From: CAYJII01 sp964370225
GTDB lineage: Bacteria; Bacillota; Clostridia; Oscillospirales; Ruminococcaceae
Length of the DNA stretch: 36,380 bases
Assembly (NCBI GenBank): GCA_964370225.1
Contig: CAYJII010000025.1
Coordinates: 1-36,380, forward strand
Direction of reading: 5' to 3'
Shown here: positions 1 through 8,145 of the stretch, one piece after another
Numbering within the stretch: the first letter of the stretch is position 1
Layout of the letters: each line of letters opens with the position of its first letter
Made by a program: the position numbers and the translations under genes
Notes under the pieces: generated by a model
Told to the model about the DNA's origin: nothing
Database searches by the model: none
What the model saw: only the letters and a program-made list of their open reading frames with translations

Positions 1-54
<54 letters not shown>

Positions 55-77
55 ACGGATTATATCCGACGGAGATG

Positions 78-115
78 CCGCACTCGTTTTCACGAGTGCG
101 GGATTTTCATTTTTA
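78..115 (+). terminator. Rho-independent terminator after the first tRNA-Ser
   Basis: A 9-bp perfect stem, CCGCACTCG (78-86) with CGAGTGCGG (93-101), has a 6-base loop and is followed by GATTTTCATTTTT. It separates the two tRNA genes, so they are probably separate transcripts. Confidence 0.8.
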
Positions 116-158
116 GATATAAATCCGATTAACATAATAATTTTAGAAACGTAACCAT

Positions 159-249
159 GGAGAAGTACTCAAGTTGGTGACGAGGCGCCCCTGCTAAGGG
201 CGTAGGCTGGGTAACCGGTGCGGGAGTTCGAGTCTCCCCTTCTCCGCCA
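159..249 (+). tRNA. tRNA-Ser (GCT), complete
   Basis: This is a complete 91-nt class II tRNA. The acceptor strand GGAGAAG pairs with CTTCTCC, and discriminator G and CCA are encoded. The anticodon GCT is at 193-195 in the loop of CGCCC/GGGCG, so it reads AGC/AGU serine codons. The variable arm is long, as in tRNA-Ser, and the T loop is TTCGAGT. Its anticodon complements the NGA serine tRNA just upstream. Confidence 0.97.
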
Positions 250-250
250 A

Positions 251-287
251 AAAATCCTTGAATTTTATATTCAAGGATTTTTTTTGT
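251..287 (+). terminator. Rho-independent terminator of tRNA-Ser(GCT)
   Basis: AATCCTTGAA (253-262) pairs with TTCAAGGATT (270-279) across a 7-base loop. An uninterrupted T-run continues from the stem to 285. It starts within two bases of the tRNA CCA end. Confidence 0.85.
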
Positions 288-398
288 AAAATTATAAATG
301 GATAGTAATTAAGAGTTTTGATATATATTTGCCATGTGTGGCTTTTTGTTCAGTGGGAATAAAATATTATGGTGTGCCAGACAAAACGGAAACATGAC

Positions 399-427
399 TA
401 ATAAATAATCCTACGAATTATTTATTA
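399..427. repeat. 11-bp AT-only inverted repeat downstream of the MFS gene
   Basis: TAATAAATAAT (399-409) and ATTATTTATTA (417-427) are perfect complements around a 7-base loop. The repeat lies about 50 bp past the stop codon of the minus-strand MFS gene and may mark the end of its transcript, but a stem made only of A and T is weak. Nothing else recognisable was seen between 288 and 475. Confidence 0.4.
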
Positions 428-475
428 AGTAAGTGGAAAAGAGATGAGTTTTTTTGTATCAGCCCCCTGTTATAA

Positions 476-1723
476 TCAATGTTTTTCTACTGCTAAAACT
501 GCTTTTTTACAAGTAGATATTGCGAATGTGGATATTAGCAATACAAAAAGCCCACTTATGAATATGATGAGTGATGGATGTATGTTTTGATTGTCGAAAA
601 GCATTCCATAAATTACCTGACCTGATGGGTCAGCAAATCCGACGAGAATAGTTACACAAGACATTATTTTGCCAAGCATATTTGGCGGACTAATCCGCTG
701 TATAAATGAGTGCATAAGAATATATATCATTGTGTTTGATATCATTAGTATGAACAAGGTAGCGCATAAAGCAAAAAATGCCGATACGCCAGTGAATAGG
801 TATAGCGATAAACTCATTAATAATAAGACTATCCCCGATGCGATATAAATATAACCACTGCGCGCAAAAGTGAGAATTTTCGAAAAATTCCATAATATTG
901 CGCCCGCTACGAGAGATGCACAACTGATGACACCGCTAGAGATGCCGTAATATTGCGAGGGAAGGTCAAGGTAGATGTTTACGATATATGGGAGTCCTAT
1001 CGTGACGATTGAGGTAATAGACATTGCTGCGAGAGCCGCAAATAGCATAAAGCGGAACAAATATTTATTGTGGTGTATTAAAAACCTAAAGCTCTGCTTA
1101 ACCGAGAAGCTTTCATTTTCATCTTCGTGATGTGGATTTAAGCTTTTGCGCGGTATTTTCATAAAGCATTCGATTATTGCACATAACAAAAATGTTATAC
1201 CACCTATATATAGAATATGCTCTACTTCCATGAAGCTATATAGTATCCCTGCAAAAACAGGACCTAATATACTAGCGACAGAATTCACGCCTGAGGTGAG
1301 TGAGTTTGCTTTTACTAGATAGTCTGGTTTTACTAAAAATACTAGTGAAGAGCTTACGCAGGGTGAGTATATAGAAAAAATTATTGCAAATAGAAATTTG
1401 ACAATTCCTATTATTAAAACTGCACCGAAACGCTCAAAGCCAATTATAGCTATACAAAAAATTATTGTTGCAGTGATAAAATCTAATGTCACCATGATTT
1501 TTTTCTTTGATATTTTGTCTGCTAACATCCCACCAATTGGACCCGATATCGCCCAGGGGATGGCACTGATTGCAGTAATAAATGCAAAAGTAGACGCAGA
1601 GCCTGTTTCCTCTAGCACATACAGACTTAGTACAAACGACACTATGCAGTTGCCAAAAATTGAAATTACCTGTCCGAATACTAATATAACAAAATGTATA
1701 GAGTATGGTCTATCTTTTGTCAT
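476..1723 (-). CDS. MFS transporter, probable drug/metabolite exporter
   Basis: A 415-residue integral membrane protein of the major facilitator superfamily with about 12 hydrophobic segments. The family's loop 2-3 motif A is visible as GGMLADKISKKK near residues 63-74, next to the cytoplasmic end of TM2. A charged central loop (about residues 192-215) separates the two six-helix halves. The ATG start follows a GGAGGT site 5 bases upstream. Members of this family export small compounds by proton antiport; the substrate cannot be read from sequence. It is transcribed divergently from a TetR-type regulator across a 137-bp region with a good promoter and two palindromes. That arrangement is typical of an inducible efflux pump repressed by its neighbour. 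A macrolide-efflux-like role is possible but unproven. Confidence 0.88.
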   Translation of the reverse strand: MTKDRPYSIHFVILVFGQVISIFGNCIVSFVLSLYVLEETGSASTFAFITAISAIPWAISGPIGGMLADKISKKKIMVTLDFITATIIFCIAIIGFERFGAVLIIGIVKFLFAIIFSIYSPCVSSSLVFLVKPDYLVKANSLTSGVNSVASILGPVFAGILYSFMEVEHILYIGGITFLLCAIIECFMKIPRKSLNPHHEDENESFSVKQSFRFLIHHNKYLFRFMLFAALAAMSITSIVTIGLPYIVNIYLDLPSQYYGISSGVISCASLVAGAILWNFSKILTFARSGYIYIASGIVLLLMSLSLYLFTGVSAFFALCATLFILMISNTMIYILMHSFIQRISPPNMLGKIMSCVTILVGFADPSGQVIYGMLFDNQNIHPSLIIFISGLFVLLISTFAISTCKKAVLAVEKH

Positions 1724-1760
1724 TTTTGCACCTCCTATGCTGTTGATTTTTTGATGTAGC

Positions 1761-1819
1761 TATAGTATACTATAATCAGATAAACAATACAATAGTCAAT
1801 ATTTATACGAATGTATAAA
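1761..1819 (-). promoter_or_regulatory. MFS promoter with two candidate TetR operators
   Basis: On the minus strand a TTGTAT -35 (1787-1792) and a TATACT -10 (1764-1769) are separated by 17 bp and face the MFS gene. A perfect 14-bp palindrome, TATAGTATACTATA (1761-1774), covers the -10. A second perfect repeat, TTTATAC-GAAT-GTATAAA (1802-1819), sits between this promoter and the TetR gene. Either is a plausible operator for the divergent TetR protein. I found no equally good promoter for the TetR gene itself. Confidence 0.6.
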
Positions 1820-1860
1820 AATAGACAGTTGTGTATAAATAGTATAGAAAGGGTGACTTT

Positions 1861-2406
1861 ATGGCGAATAGGAGAACGCAAAAAACGAAACGAGAGATAA
1901 AGGGAGCTTTTTTAGCGCTCTTGAGTAAAAACAGTTTAGAAAAAGTAAAAGTGACCGAGATAATTGAGTTAGCAGAAGTTAGTCGAGCGACGTTTTATTT
2001 GCACTTTGAAGATATCTATGCAGTTTACGATAGTGTAAAAGAAGATATATTAAATGAGTTTTCTAATATACTCATAAAAGAGAAGAGTATCAATTCAAAA
2101 GAATTTATGCTTGAAAAAATAAAGTTTTGTGTGGATTTTACGAGCGTGAATAAGCATACCTTGGGGTTAATGATTAATAATGGGAATTTGCTAAGCGAAG
2201 TCCATAAGCATATATTTAGCTTGCTTTTGGATGAGTTTTATCCACAAGAACAACCCGATTTTGGCAAAATTGAAGTGAATTTTGTGCTGTGGGGGATTAG
2301 CGGTACTATTATAGACTGGTTGACAAATAAACTTGATGTGAGCGAAGAAACTCTTATTGAAACAATAATGTATTCTATATCGAGATTTGTAGAATTTGAG
2401 GATTAA
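1861..2406 (+). CDS. TetR/AcrR-family transcriptional regulator
   Basis: A 181-residue one-component repressor. The N-terminal TetR DNA-binding domain occupies about residues 8-58, with the recognition-helix signature VSRATFYLHFEDIYAVYDSV near residues 40-59. The remainder is a helical ligand-binding and dimerisation domain with no recognisable ligand signature. The ATG follows AAAGGGTGA. It is divergent from the MFS exporter and most likely represses it until an inducer, probably an exporter substrate, binds. The region in front of it carries palindromes that could be its operators. A strong hairpin follows the stop codon. Confidence 0.9.
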   Translation: MANRRTQKTKREIKGAFLALLSKNSLEKVKVTEIIELAEVSRATFYLHFEDIYAVYDSVKEDILNEFSNILIKEKSINSKEFMLEKIKFCVDFTSVNKHTLGLMINNGNLLSEVHKHIFSLLLDEFYPQEQPDFGKIEVNFVLWGISGTIIDWLTNKLDVSEETLIETIMYSISRFVEFED

Positions 2407-2412
2407 TTTACA

Positions 2413-2453
2413 TAACCCCCCCACAGACTATTATAAGGTCTGTGGGGGGGTTA
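2413..2453. terminator. Very strong 16-bp hairpin between convergent genes
   Basis: Bases 2413-2428 and 2438-2453 are perfectly complementary and include a run of seven C paired with seven G; the loop is 9 bases. It begins 7 bases after the TetR stop and separates it from the convergent ATC-hydrolase-like gene. Neither strand has a proper T-tract afterwards, so it may act as an RNA 3'-end stabiliser or weak bidirectional terminator rather than a textbook intrinsic terminator. Confidence 0.65.
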
Positions 2454-2491
2454 CTTCGTTTCATGCAAAAATCCAATAAATTAAAATCTAC

Positions 2492-3097
2492 TTAATCTAT
2501 TATAGTTAGCATAAAATTGCAGACATCGTCGCCGTCACCAATAGTTTTTGTTCTACCCCAAGCTAGTTTGGGGTGCATGTTGCCATAAATTATGTCATCA
2601 CCCCTACAAAAAGCTTTAGTTATCTCTGGATAACCATATTTTTTGCAGATTTCACTGTAAGGGCATTTTGTCATATCAAAATGCATTTTATTATTAGATA
2701 TTTCATAAAACACAGCATCAAAATTTTGTTTAATACCAAATTTTTTCTTCGTCATATTTCCAAACATCTTTGGCATCTTTTTATAAATGAAAGGTATTTT
2801 CATTATTTTTCGTACAATGTTTGAGGCATAGTTGCTCCTAAATTCGATGAAAGAAAACATAAAATCTAGTGCAGCTTCTCTACTTATCCCATGTGAGATT
2901 TGCGCATCGATTACTGAGATGCATGGGTAGATTTTTACATGAGTATGTGCATGCATCGCTTTAGGTTCAGTAATGTTTTTTGCACAAAGCTCGTCAAAGC
3001 GTTTTTTTGCCGAAGTAGAAATAGCCTCACCTTTTTGCTCGCCATACTGTTTTATTAAATGGATTTTTGCCTGTGCTAAAAACTGATTTTTTGCCAT
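2492..3097 (-). CDS. ATC-hydrolase-family protein
   Basis: A 201-residue soluble protein that I recognise as the L-2-amino-thiazoline-4-carboxylic acid hydrolase family. Its conserved C-terminal half is visible: KCPYSEICKKYG (residues 144-155), FCRGDD (163-168), and RTKTIGDGDDVCNF (182-195). The likely functional cysteines are C145, C151, C164 and C193. The founding family activity opens the thiazoline ring of ATC on the way to cysteine. Most genomic members are uncharacterised, so the substrate here is unknown. The chosen ATG has AAAGGATGG at good spacing; an in-frame ATG 9 bases upstream would leave almost no room for a ribosome site. It begins 16 bp after the second ABC half-transporter stop and is probably the last gene of that TetR-controlled operon. 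Confidence 0.78.
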   Translation of the reverse strand: MAKNQFLAQAKIHLIKQYGEQKGEAISTSAKKRFDELCAKNITEPKAMHAHTHVKIYPCISVIDAQISHGISREAALDFMFSFIEFRSNYASNIVRKIMKIPFIYKKMPKMFGNMTKKKFGIKQNFDAVFYEISNNKMHFDMTKCPYSEICKKYGYPEITKAFCRGDDIIYGNMHPKLAWGRTKTIGDGDDVCNFMLTIID

Positions 3098-3113
3098 AGT
3101 AACCATCCTTTTT

Positions 3114-4859
3114 TTAAGATAAGACCCAGTTTGCGCTTTCTGTTTGAAGTCTTATCATATTTTCATAATCCGCAGATTTTTTTAGCAATTCGCTATGTGT
3201 ACCTTCTGCAGATACTTTACCTTCCTTGAGTAGCACAATTTTATCAGCACCCGCGATAGTTCTCATTCTATGTGCGATAACGATAACGGTCTTATTTTTA
3301 GTCAGCCTTGAAATTGCGCCTTGAACTTGGCTTTCGTTTTGGATGTCAAGTGAAGATGTAGCCTCATCAAGCAAAACGATTGGAGCATCTTTTAATAGTG
3401 CTCTTGCTATGGATAGACGCTGTCTTTCTCCGCCAGATAGCTTTGAGCCATTTTCACCTATTAAGGTATCATATCCCTGTGGCAAACTTGTAATAAAGCT
3501 GTGGCAGTTTGCATTTTTTGCTGCAGCAATAACTTCGTCATCACTGGCACCCTTTCTACCAATTCTGATGTTTTCCATTACAGTATTATTAAATAATGTG
3601 ACATCCTGAAACACGATTGAAATTTCCTTGAGTAAAGTTTCGGGTTCGATTTTATTTACATCTTCACGCCCAATGTGAATGCTACCTTTGGTGACATCCC
3701 AAAATCTTGCTGCCAGCTTAATTGCAGTGGATTTACCTCCACCTGATGGACCAACAAGTGCAGTGACTTCACCTTGTTTTGCAGTGAATGAAACACCATC
3801 TAAAACAGTTTCACTTGTATCATAGCTAAAGCTTACATTGTCAAAGTTAATGTCGTAGCCTATGGGAGATATCACATCTCTACCATTTTGAATTTTTGTG
3901 TTTTCAAACTCTTTCATACGCTCAACGCTTTTTAAAGAAATAAATATCTCAGCAAGGTTTACTAATGCACCTGCAAGTGGATCATATATTCTTGAAGCTA
4001 TCATCAAAAATACTAGGAAAGTAAGTAGGTTCACCTCTCCACTAGCGAGAAGGGATACACCCACGATCATAGTAGTAGCGATACCTAACTTTAAAATCAT
4101 TTGTGATAGATTAACAAATGTTCCTGTTACAAACTCAGCTTTAATACTAGCCTTTTCATGATTATCAAAATGTGTATCCATAATATCAAGATGTGCTTGC
4201 TCACGGTTATTTGCCTTTATATCTTTAACATTCTCAAGGCATTCTTGAATTTTATCTATGTATGTAAGCGTTACTGCTTTTTGCTTAACTAAGAATTTAT
4301 CCTGTAGTTTTTTACTTGCTATGCAAAGTAAAAATGATACTGGGATTACCCAAGTGAGTGATAAAGCTAGTCTAAAGTCGAAAATAAACATCCCAAGCCC
4401 CATGATAATTGTAGAAATTATTGAGCCTATAAAGTTTGGGATAAAATGCGAGAATGCATTTTCCATCATGGCAACATCGGTTAATAAAGTTGTTGTAAGA
4501 TCGGATAAATCTTTCTTGCCAAAGAATGAGAGTGGCAATTTTCTGAGTGTTTCAGCTAGTGAAATTCTCATGTTTGCACTTTCGTCATACGCTGAGATAA
4601 AGCAAAAATTATACTGGAAATAATATAGTACACAGAGTAGTAAAAATATGAAAATGGCGTATCCGATATATAGTAGTGCAGTGTAAACAGGAGCTGCTCC
4701 TTCTAAAATAGGGAGTAATGTGTCTTGTATGTAGTAAAAAGAAATTCCGCTTACTGCCATGATTGCTATATTTATCACAACAGTAATAGCGCTAGCTTTT
4801 AATAATTCACTCGCACCAAGCTCTGTAAGAGCAAAAGTTTTACGTATAAAATTTTTCAT
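3114..4859 (-). CDS. ABC transporter half-molecule B (permease-ATPase fusion)
   Basis: A 581-residue half-transporter with an N-terminal six-helix exporter-fold membrane domain (about residues 15-310) and a C-terminal nucleotide-binding domain. Visible motifs are Walker A GPSGGGKST, Q-loop FQD, signature LSGGERQR, Walker B IVLLDEAT followed by the D-loop SSLD, and switch histidine AHRM. The catalytic glutamate and histidine are both intact. Its ATG overlaps the stop codon of the upstream half-transporter by one base (TAATG), indicating translational coupling and a heterodimer. A longer in-frame reading up to 4913 would lie inside the upstream gene and was rejected. Pairs of this type (compare IrtAB and YbtPQ) include importers of siderophores despite their exporter fold, so direction of transport is uncertain. 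Confidence 0.88.
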   Translation of the reverse strand: MKNFIRKTFALTELGASELLKASAITVVINIAIMAVSGISFYYIQDTLLPILEGAAPVYTALLYIGYAIFIFLLLCVLYYFQYNFCFISAYDESANMRISLAETLRKLPLSFFGKKDLSDLTTTLLTDVAMMENAFSHFIPNFIGSIISTIIMGLGMFIFDFRLALSLTWVIPVSFLLCIASKKLQDKFLVKQKAVTLTYIDKIQECLENVKDIKANNREQAHLDIMDTHFDNHEKASIKAEFVTGTFVNLSQMILKLGIATTMIVGVSLLASGEVNLLTFLVFLMIASRIYDPLAGALVNLAEIFISLKSVERMKEFENTKIQNGRDVISPIGYDINFDNVSFSYDTSETVLDGVSFTAKQGEVTALVGPSGGGKSTAIKLAARFWDVTKGSIHIGREDVNKIEPETLLKEISIVFQDVTLFNNTVMENIRIGRKGASDDEVIAAAKNANCHSFITSLPQGYDTLIGENGSKLSGGERQRLSIARALLKDAPIVLLDEATSSLDIQNESQVQGAISRLTKNKTVIVIAHRMRTIAGADKIVLLKEGKVSAEGTHSELLKKSADYENMIRLQTESANWVLS

Positions 4860-6646
4860 TATGCAATTACCTCGCTTTCTTTCCAAATAAATGCACTTTG
4901 GTATTCGTCCCACATTTGGGAGTACAATCCTTTTTTAAGCACTAGCTCATCATGAGTACCTTGCTCTGCGACTTTCCCCTCAGCTATTACATAGATTAAA
5001 TCAGCTTTTTTTATGGTTGAGAGTCTATGTGCAATCATAAGCACAGTTTTTCCTTTGGTAAGCTCGCTCATTGCAAGCTGGATTTGATGCTCGTTTTCTG
5101 GGTCTGCAAAAGCAGTAGCTTCATCAAGTAAAATGATAGGAGCATCTCGCAAAATCGCCCTAGCAAGAGCAATTCTTTGCGCTTCACCACCAGAAAGATA
5201 CACGCCTTTTGTGCCATAAACAGTGTCTAGCCCGTTTGGAAGCTTTGCGATAATATCATCGCATCGCGCTGCTTTTAGTGCAGCATTAACTTCCTCAGTA
5301 GTAGCATCGGGTTTCCCTTCACGCAGATTATCCAGTATGCTTGCTTTATATAGGTTTGTATTTTGGAATACAAATGATATGTTTTTCATAAGCTCTTCTT
5401 CGCTCAAATCACGCACATCGACTCCGCCGATTTTTACAAAACCACTTTCCACATCCCAAAAGCGGGGGATAAGTGTAGCGAGCGTTGTTTTGCCACCGCC
5501 AGATGGACCGACAAAGCCCACAGTTTGTCCTTGTGCTATCGAAATACTTACGTTATCCACAGCTTTTTTTTCGGAGTTTGGATATGTAAAAGAAATATCC
5601 TGCATCAAAATATCAGAATTTTGCAGAGTTTTATTACCAGTTGCTTTCTTAAGTGGTTTCTCATCTAATAAACTCTCAATGCGTGAAACAGCATCTGCTG
5701 CCATCATGCTGTGTTGGCTAACCCACATAATTTTCATAAGCATGAGTGAGCAGGTAGGAGTAAATATGAGGTAAAAGAAAAAACTCATGAAAAAGTCTAC
5801 CATATTACTTTGCCCACTAAAGAAAAACACAGAACTTAGTACTAAAAATATCGGAGTGCTCGCTAAAAACACCTGAAATAGTGTCATAGGCATTCTCATG
5901 CGGTAAGAGTAAGCGGAAACATATTTTCTATACGTTTGGATAACTCCATGAAAACGCTCGAAAGAAAATACGCTCTGATTAAAGGTTTTAACAACAGGTA
6001 TTCCTCGAACGTATTCGGTAGCCTCGTTATTCATGTTTTCGAGAGCACTCTGGTACGTCTTTATTCTTTCAGGTTGATCTTTGCCCATGCCGGACATCAT
6101 TGAAGCAGCAGCAAAAACTAGTGGTATTAAGCTAATAAGCCCAAGTCGCCAGTCGAATACAAATAGTATCACTAGTACTGCTATTGGTGTGACAAATGCA
6201 CCGACTAAATCGGGAAGCTGATGTGCAAGGTAGGTTTCAGTCGCAGAAGCACTGTCGTTTATAATCCTGCGAAGCTTGCCACTTCCGTTGCTTGAAAAAA
6301 AGCCCAGTGGCAATTTCATGATATGTTTTAGTGCTCTCTTGCGCATGTTTGTAGCAATGCGGTATGCAGCAATATGTGTGCACATCAGCGCAATTAGGTA
6401 AATGATTACTGCGCCTAATGCAGAGCCCACAGCGAGCCATGCGTTTCGTGTAATGCTTTCAGTTAGGGTGATGTTTGGGTAAGCTGAGATTATTACTTTT
6501 ACACCCAGCCAAATGAAAATGATGGGGAAGAGCGTCATAACTGCGCTTACACCCGATAAAATCATGCCGAGCAAAGTTAAATTTTTGTACCCTCCCGCAA
6601 ATTTAAATAGCCTTTGTAGTAGCGGATTTTGCTTTTGTTTTTCCAT
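4859..6646 (-). CDS. ABC transporter half-molecule A (permease-ATPase fusion)
   Basis: A 595-residue half-transporter. The membrane domain (about residues 20-315) has six hydrophobic segments. The nucleotide-binding domain has Walker A GPSGGGKT (380-387), Q-loop FQN, signature LSGGEAQ (484-490), Walker B IILLDEAT (504-511) and AHRLS. After Walker B the usual SALD D-loop is replaced by AFADPENE. I recall this form from one partner of IrtA/YbtP-type siderophore transporters, while the partner gene has the ordinary SSLD. The ATG follows AAGGAGA. It is the first transporter gene after the TetR regulator, 67 bp downstream, and overlaps the next gene by one base. A role in siderophore, peptide or thiol-compound transport fits; the substrate is not determinable here. 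Confidence 0.88.
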   Translation of the reverse strand: MEKQKQNPLLQRLFKFAGGYKNLTLLGMILSGVSAVMTLFPIIFIWLGVKVIISAYPNITLTESITRNAWLAVGSALGAVIIYLIALMCTHIAAYRIATNMRKRALKHIMKLPLGFFSSNGSGKLRRIINDSASATETYLAHQLPDLVGAFVTPIAVLVILFVFDWRLGLISLIPLVFAAASMMSGMGKDQPERIKTYQSALENMNNEATEYVRGIPVVKTFNQSVFSFERFHGVIQTYRKYVSAYSYRMRMPMTLFQVFLASTPIFLVLSSVFFFSGQSNMVDFFMSFFFYLIFTPTCSLMLMKIMWVSQHSMMAADAVSRIESLLDEKPLKKATGNKTLQNSDILMQDISFTYPNSEKKAVDNVSISIAQGQTVGFVGPSGGGKTTLATLIPRFWDVESGFVKIGGVDVRDLSEEELMKNISFVFQNTNLYKASILDNLREGKPDATTEEVNAALKAARCDDIIAKLPNGLDTVYGTKGVYLSGGEAQRIALARAILRDAPIILLDEATAFADPENEHQIQLAMSELTKGKTVLMIAHRLSTIKKADLIYVIAEGKVAEQGTHDELVLKKGLYSQMWDEYQSAFIWKESEVIA

Positions 6647-6713
6647 CGTAAATCTCCTTATCGTATATTTTTCGAGTTAGTCAAAGCTAACCAAACTGCA
6701 AAAAATATTAGGA

Positions 6714-7319
6714 CTACTGTCCCAATATCTCTTTTACTCCAGCGTAGTAAAAACGCTGTATTTTCTCCATATAATCCCATGCATGCTCTTTGCTCAAACC
6801 GTGATGAATGGCTTCGAGCATATTATTAATCCCAGATGTAGACATAACATGGATAAAAAACCTATTTACCTCGTTAAGTTCAAAATTTTCCAAAGCGAGT
6901 GCTCTAATCGAGGTATTTTCCTCAATCTCAATCATTTTGTCGACGAAGCTTTCGTATTTTGTTCCTGCTGAGTAGAAAAAAATCAGCCTGGATTCGTCGA
7001 GATGCTCATAAATATAGTCTAAAATTAAAAAACTACTGCTAGCCATGCTATCGCGATTTGTCTCCTCTACAAAATGTACATTATCAGGAACTGCGTTATG
7101 CGCATTGTCAAATAAAATGAGCAGTTCATCGGCAGTTTTCCCTACTATCGCCTCAAACAAGCCTTCTTTGTTCTTATAGTGGTTGTAGAGTGCGCCAGTT
7201 GTGACTTTTGCATTATTAGCTATTTCTCTCAAGTTAGCGTCGTTATACCCTTTTTTGAGAAATTCTTCTTTAGCGTGGAGCAAAATGCGCTCTTTTGTCA
7301 ATTCAGATGAGTAACTCAT
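6714..7319 (-). CDS. TetR/AcrR-family regulator of the ABC pair
   Basis: A 201-residue regulator. The TetR DNA-binding domain lies at about residues 8-55, with LREIANNAKVTTGALYNHYK (30-49) as helix-turn-helix and recognition helix. The C-terminal helical half should bind an inducer. The ATG follows GAGGTGAAAAT. It is the first gene of a minus-strand operon with two ABC half-transporters and the ATC-hydrolase-like gene. A consensus-like promoter overlapped by a palindrome lies directly upstream, so autorepression of the whole operon is the simplest model. Confidence 0.9.
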   Translation of the reverse strand: MSYSSELTKERILLHAKEEFLKKGYNDANLREIANNAKVTTGALYNHYKNKEGLFEAIVGKTADELLILFDNAHNAVPDNVHFVEETNRDSMASSSFLILDYIYEHLDESRLIFFYSAGTKYESFVDKMIEIEENTSIRALALENFELNEVNRFFIHVMSTSGINNMLEAIHHGLSKEHAWDYMEKIQRFYYAGVKEILGQ

Positions 7320-7333
7320 ATTTTCACCTCACA

Positions 7334-7390
7334 TAACATTGTTACTTTTAATAATTATGTTATCATATAGCTTTAATATTGTCAATATTA
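7334..7390 (-). promoter_or_regulatory. Promoter and operators of the TetR-ABC operon
   Basis: On the minus strand, TTGACA (-35, 7380-7385) and TAACAT (-10, 7357-7362) are separated by exactly 17 bp. The perfect palindrome TAATATTG-T-CAATATTA (7374-7390) covers the -35. A smaller perfect palindrome, TAACA-T-TGTTA (7334-7344), lies in the leader between the -10 and the start codon. Both share an ATTGT core, consistent with two sites for the TetR protein encoded just downstream. Confidence 0.7.
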
Positions 7391-7416
7391 TTTTTACTTT
7401 ATGTGTAAAAACTAGT

Positions 7417-7445
7417 TTGACCATTTAAGAATGAAAGTGTATACT
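7417..7445 (+). promoter_or_regulatory. Promoter of the GNAT gene
   Basis: TTGACC (7417-7422), a 17-bp spacer and TATACT (7440-7445) face right, and the GNAT ATG follows 20 bp after the -10. No operator-like repeat was seen on it, so expression may be constitutive. Confidence 0.75.
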
Positions 7446-7465
7446 ATAAAAAATGGAGGGTTAAT

Positions 7466-7972
7466 ATGGAGAGTAAACGACTAAGATTTCGTAAGATGAT
7501 ACAAGCTGATTTTTCGGATTTGTGCAAAATACTACAAGACGATGAGGTCATGTATGCATATGAAGGAGCATTTAGCGATGAGATGGCTCAAAGCTGGCTA
7601 GACAATCAGATAAAGAGATATAACGAAAACGGACTGGGGCTTTATGCAGTTATTTTAAAGGAGACGGACGAGTTTATTGGACAGTGCGGCTTAACAAAAC
7701 AGATGTGGGATGACACTGAGGTTTTAGAGGTTGGGTACCTTTTTAATAAGGAGTATTGGCATATGGGATATGCAACAGAAGCAGCAGTTGCATGGAAAGA
7801 ATACGCATTCAATGAGCTAGGAGCAGCGCAAGTGTACTCGATTATCAGGGAGACTAACATCCCCTCACAGAATGTTGCAATTCGCAATGGCATGGAAGTA
7901 GCTGGCAGTACTGTAAAGCATTATCGGGGTTTTGTAATGCCACATTTTGTTTACGTTGCCTATAATAAATAG
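7466..7972 (+). CDS. GNAT acetyltransferase, RimJ/RimL type
   Basis: A 168-residue cytoplasmic enzyme that should transfer an acetyl group from acetyl-CoA to an amine. Visible features are the N-terminal ESKRLRFRKM strand typical of RimJ/RimL members, the beta-4 strand EVGYLF (88-93), the acetyl-CoA pyrophosphate loop region YWHMGYATEAA (97-107), and the late motif NIPSQNVAIRNGM (131-143). The acceptor could be a protein N-terminus, an amino acid or a drug. GGAGGG precedes the ATG. It has its own promoter and terminator, so it is a single-gene unit, divergent from the TetR-ABC operon. Confidence 0.9.
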   Translation: MESKRLRFRKMIQADFSDLCKILQDDEVMYAYEGAFSDEMAQSWLDNQIKRYNENGLGLYAVILKETDEFIGQCGLTKQMWDDTEVLEVGYLFNKEYWHMGYATEAAVAWKEYAFNELGAAQVYSIIRETNIPSQNVAIRNGMEVAGSTVKHYRGFVMPHFVYVAYNK

Positions 7973-7980
7973 ATGTATAA

Positions 7981-8018
7981 AAATAAAACTACCTAATAAA
8001 AAGGTAGTTTTATTTTTA
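7981..8018 (+). terminator. Rho-independent terminator of the GNAT gene
   Basis: AAATAAAACTACCT (7981-7994) pairs with AGGTAGTTTTATTT (8002-8015), with a 7-base loop. The descending arm is T-rich and continues into TTTATTT. It begins 8 bases after the stop codon. Confidence 0.8.
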
Positions 8019-8024
8019 TTTAAT

Positions 8025-8054
8025 AATGAATATAATAAATTTATTATATTCATT
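8025..8054. repeat. 30-bp perfect palindrome ahead of the ABC-2 promoter
   Basis: The 15-base half AATGAATATAATAAA (8025-8039) is followed without any spacer by its exact reverse complement (8040-8054). The right end overlaps the first two bases of a promoter -35 element at 8053. No adjacent gene encodes an obvious regulator for it. It may be an operator for a dimeric repressor or a cruciform-prone element. Confidence 0.7.
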
Positions 8055-8081
8055 GACTACAATATTTTTATATGTTATGAT
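8053..8081 (+). promoter_or_regulatory. Promoter of the ABC-2 transporter-glycosyltransferase operon
   Basis: TTGACT (8053-8058), 17 bp, then TATGAT (8076-8081). The ATG of the ATPase gene follows at 8146, leaving a leader of roughly 57 nt. The 30-bp palindrome abuts the -35, which suggests control by a regulator encoded elsewhere. Confidence 0.65.
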
Positions 8082-8145
8082 TAAAAAAGTTAATAAAAAT
8101 GCGACGTTTTTAGTTATATGCTCATAAATTTAGGGGGTATTTTAT

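Noticed and set aside
3114..4913. Longer reading of ABC half B starting at 4913.
   Set aside because: The extra 18 residues lie inside the upstream gene; the ATG at 4859 in a TAATG overlap with GAGGT upstream fits coupling.
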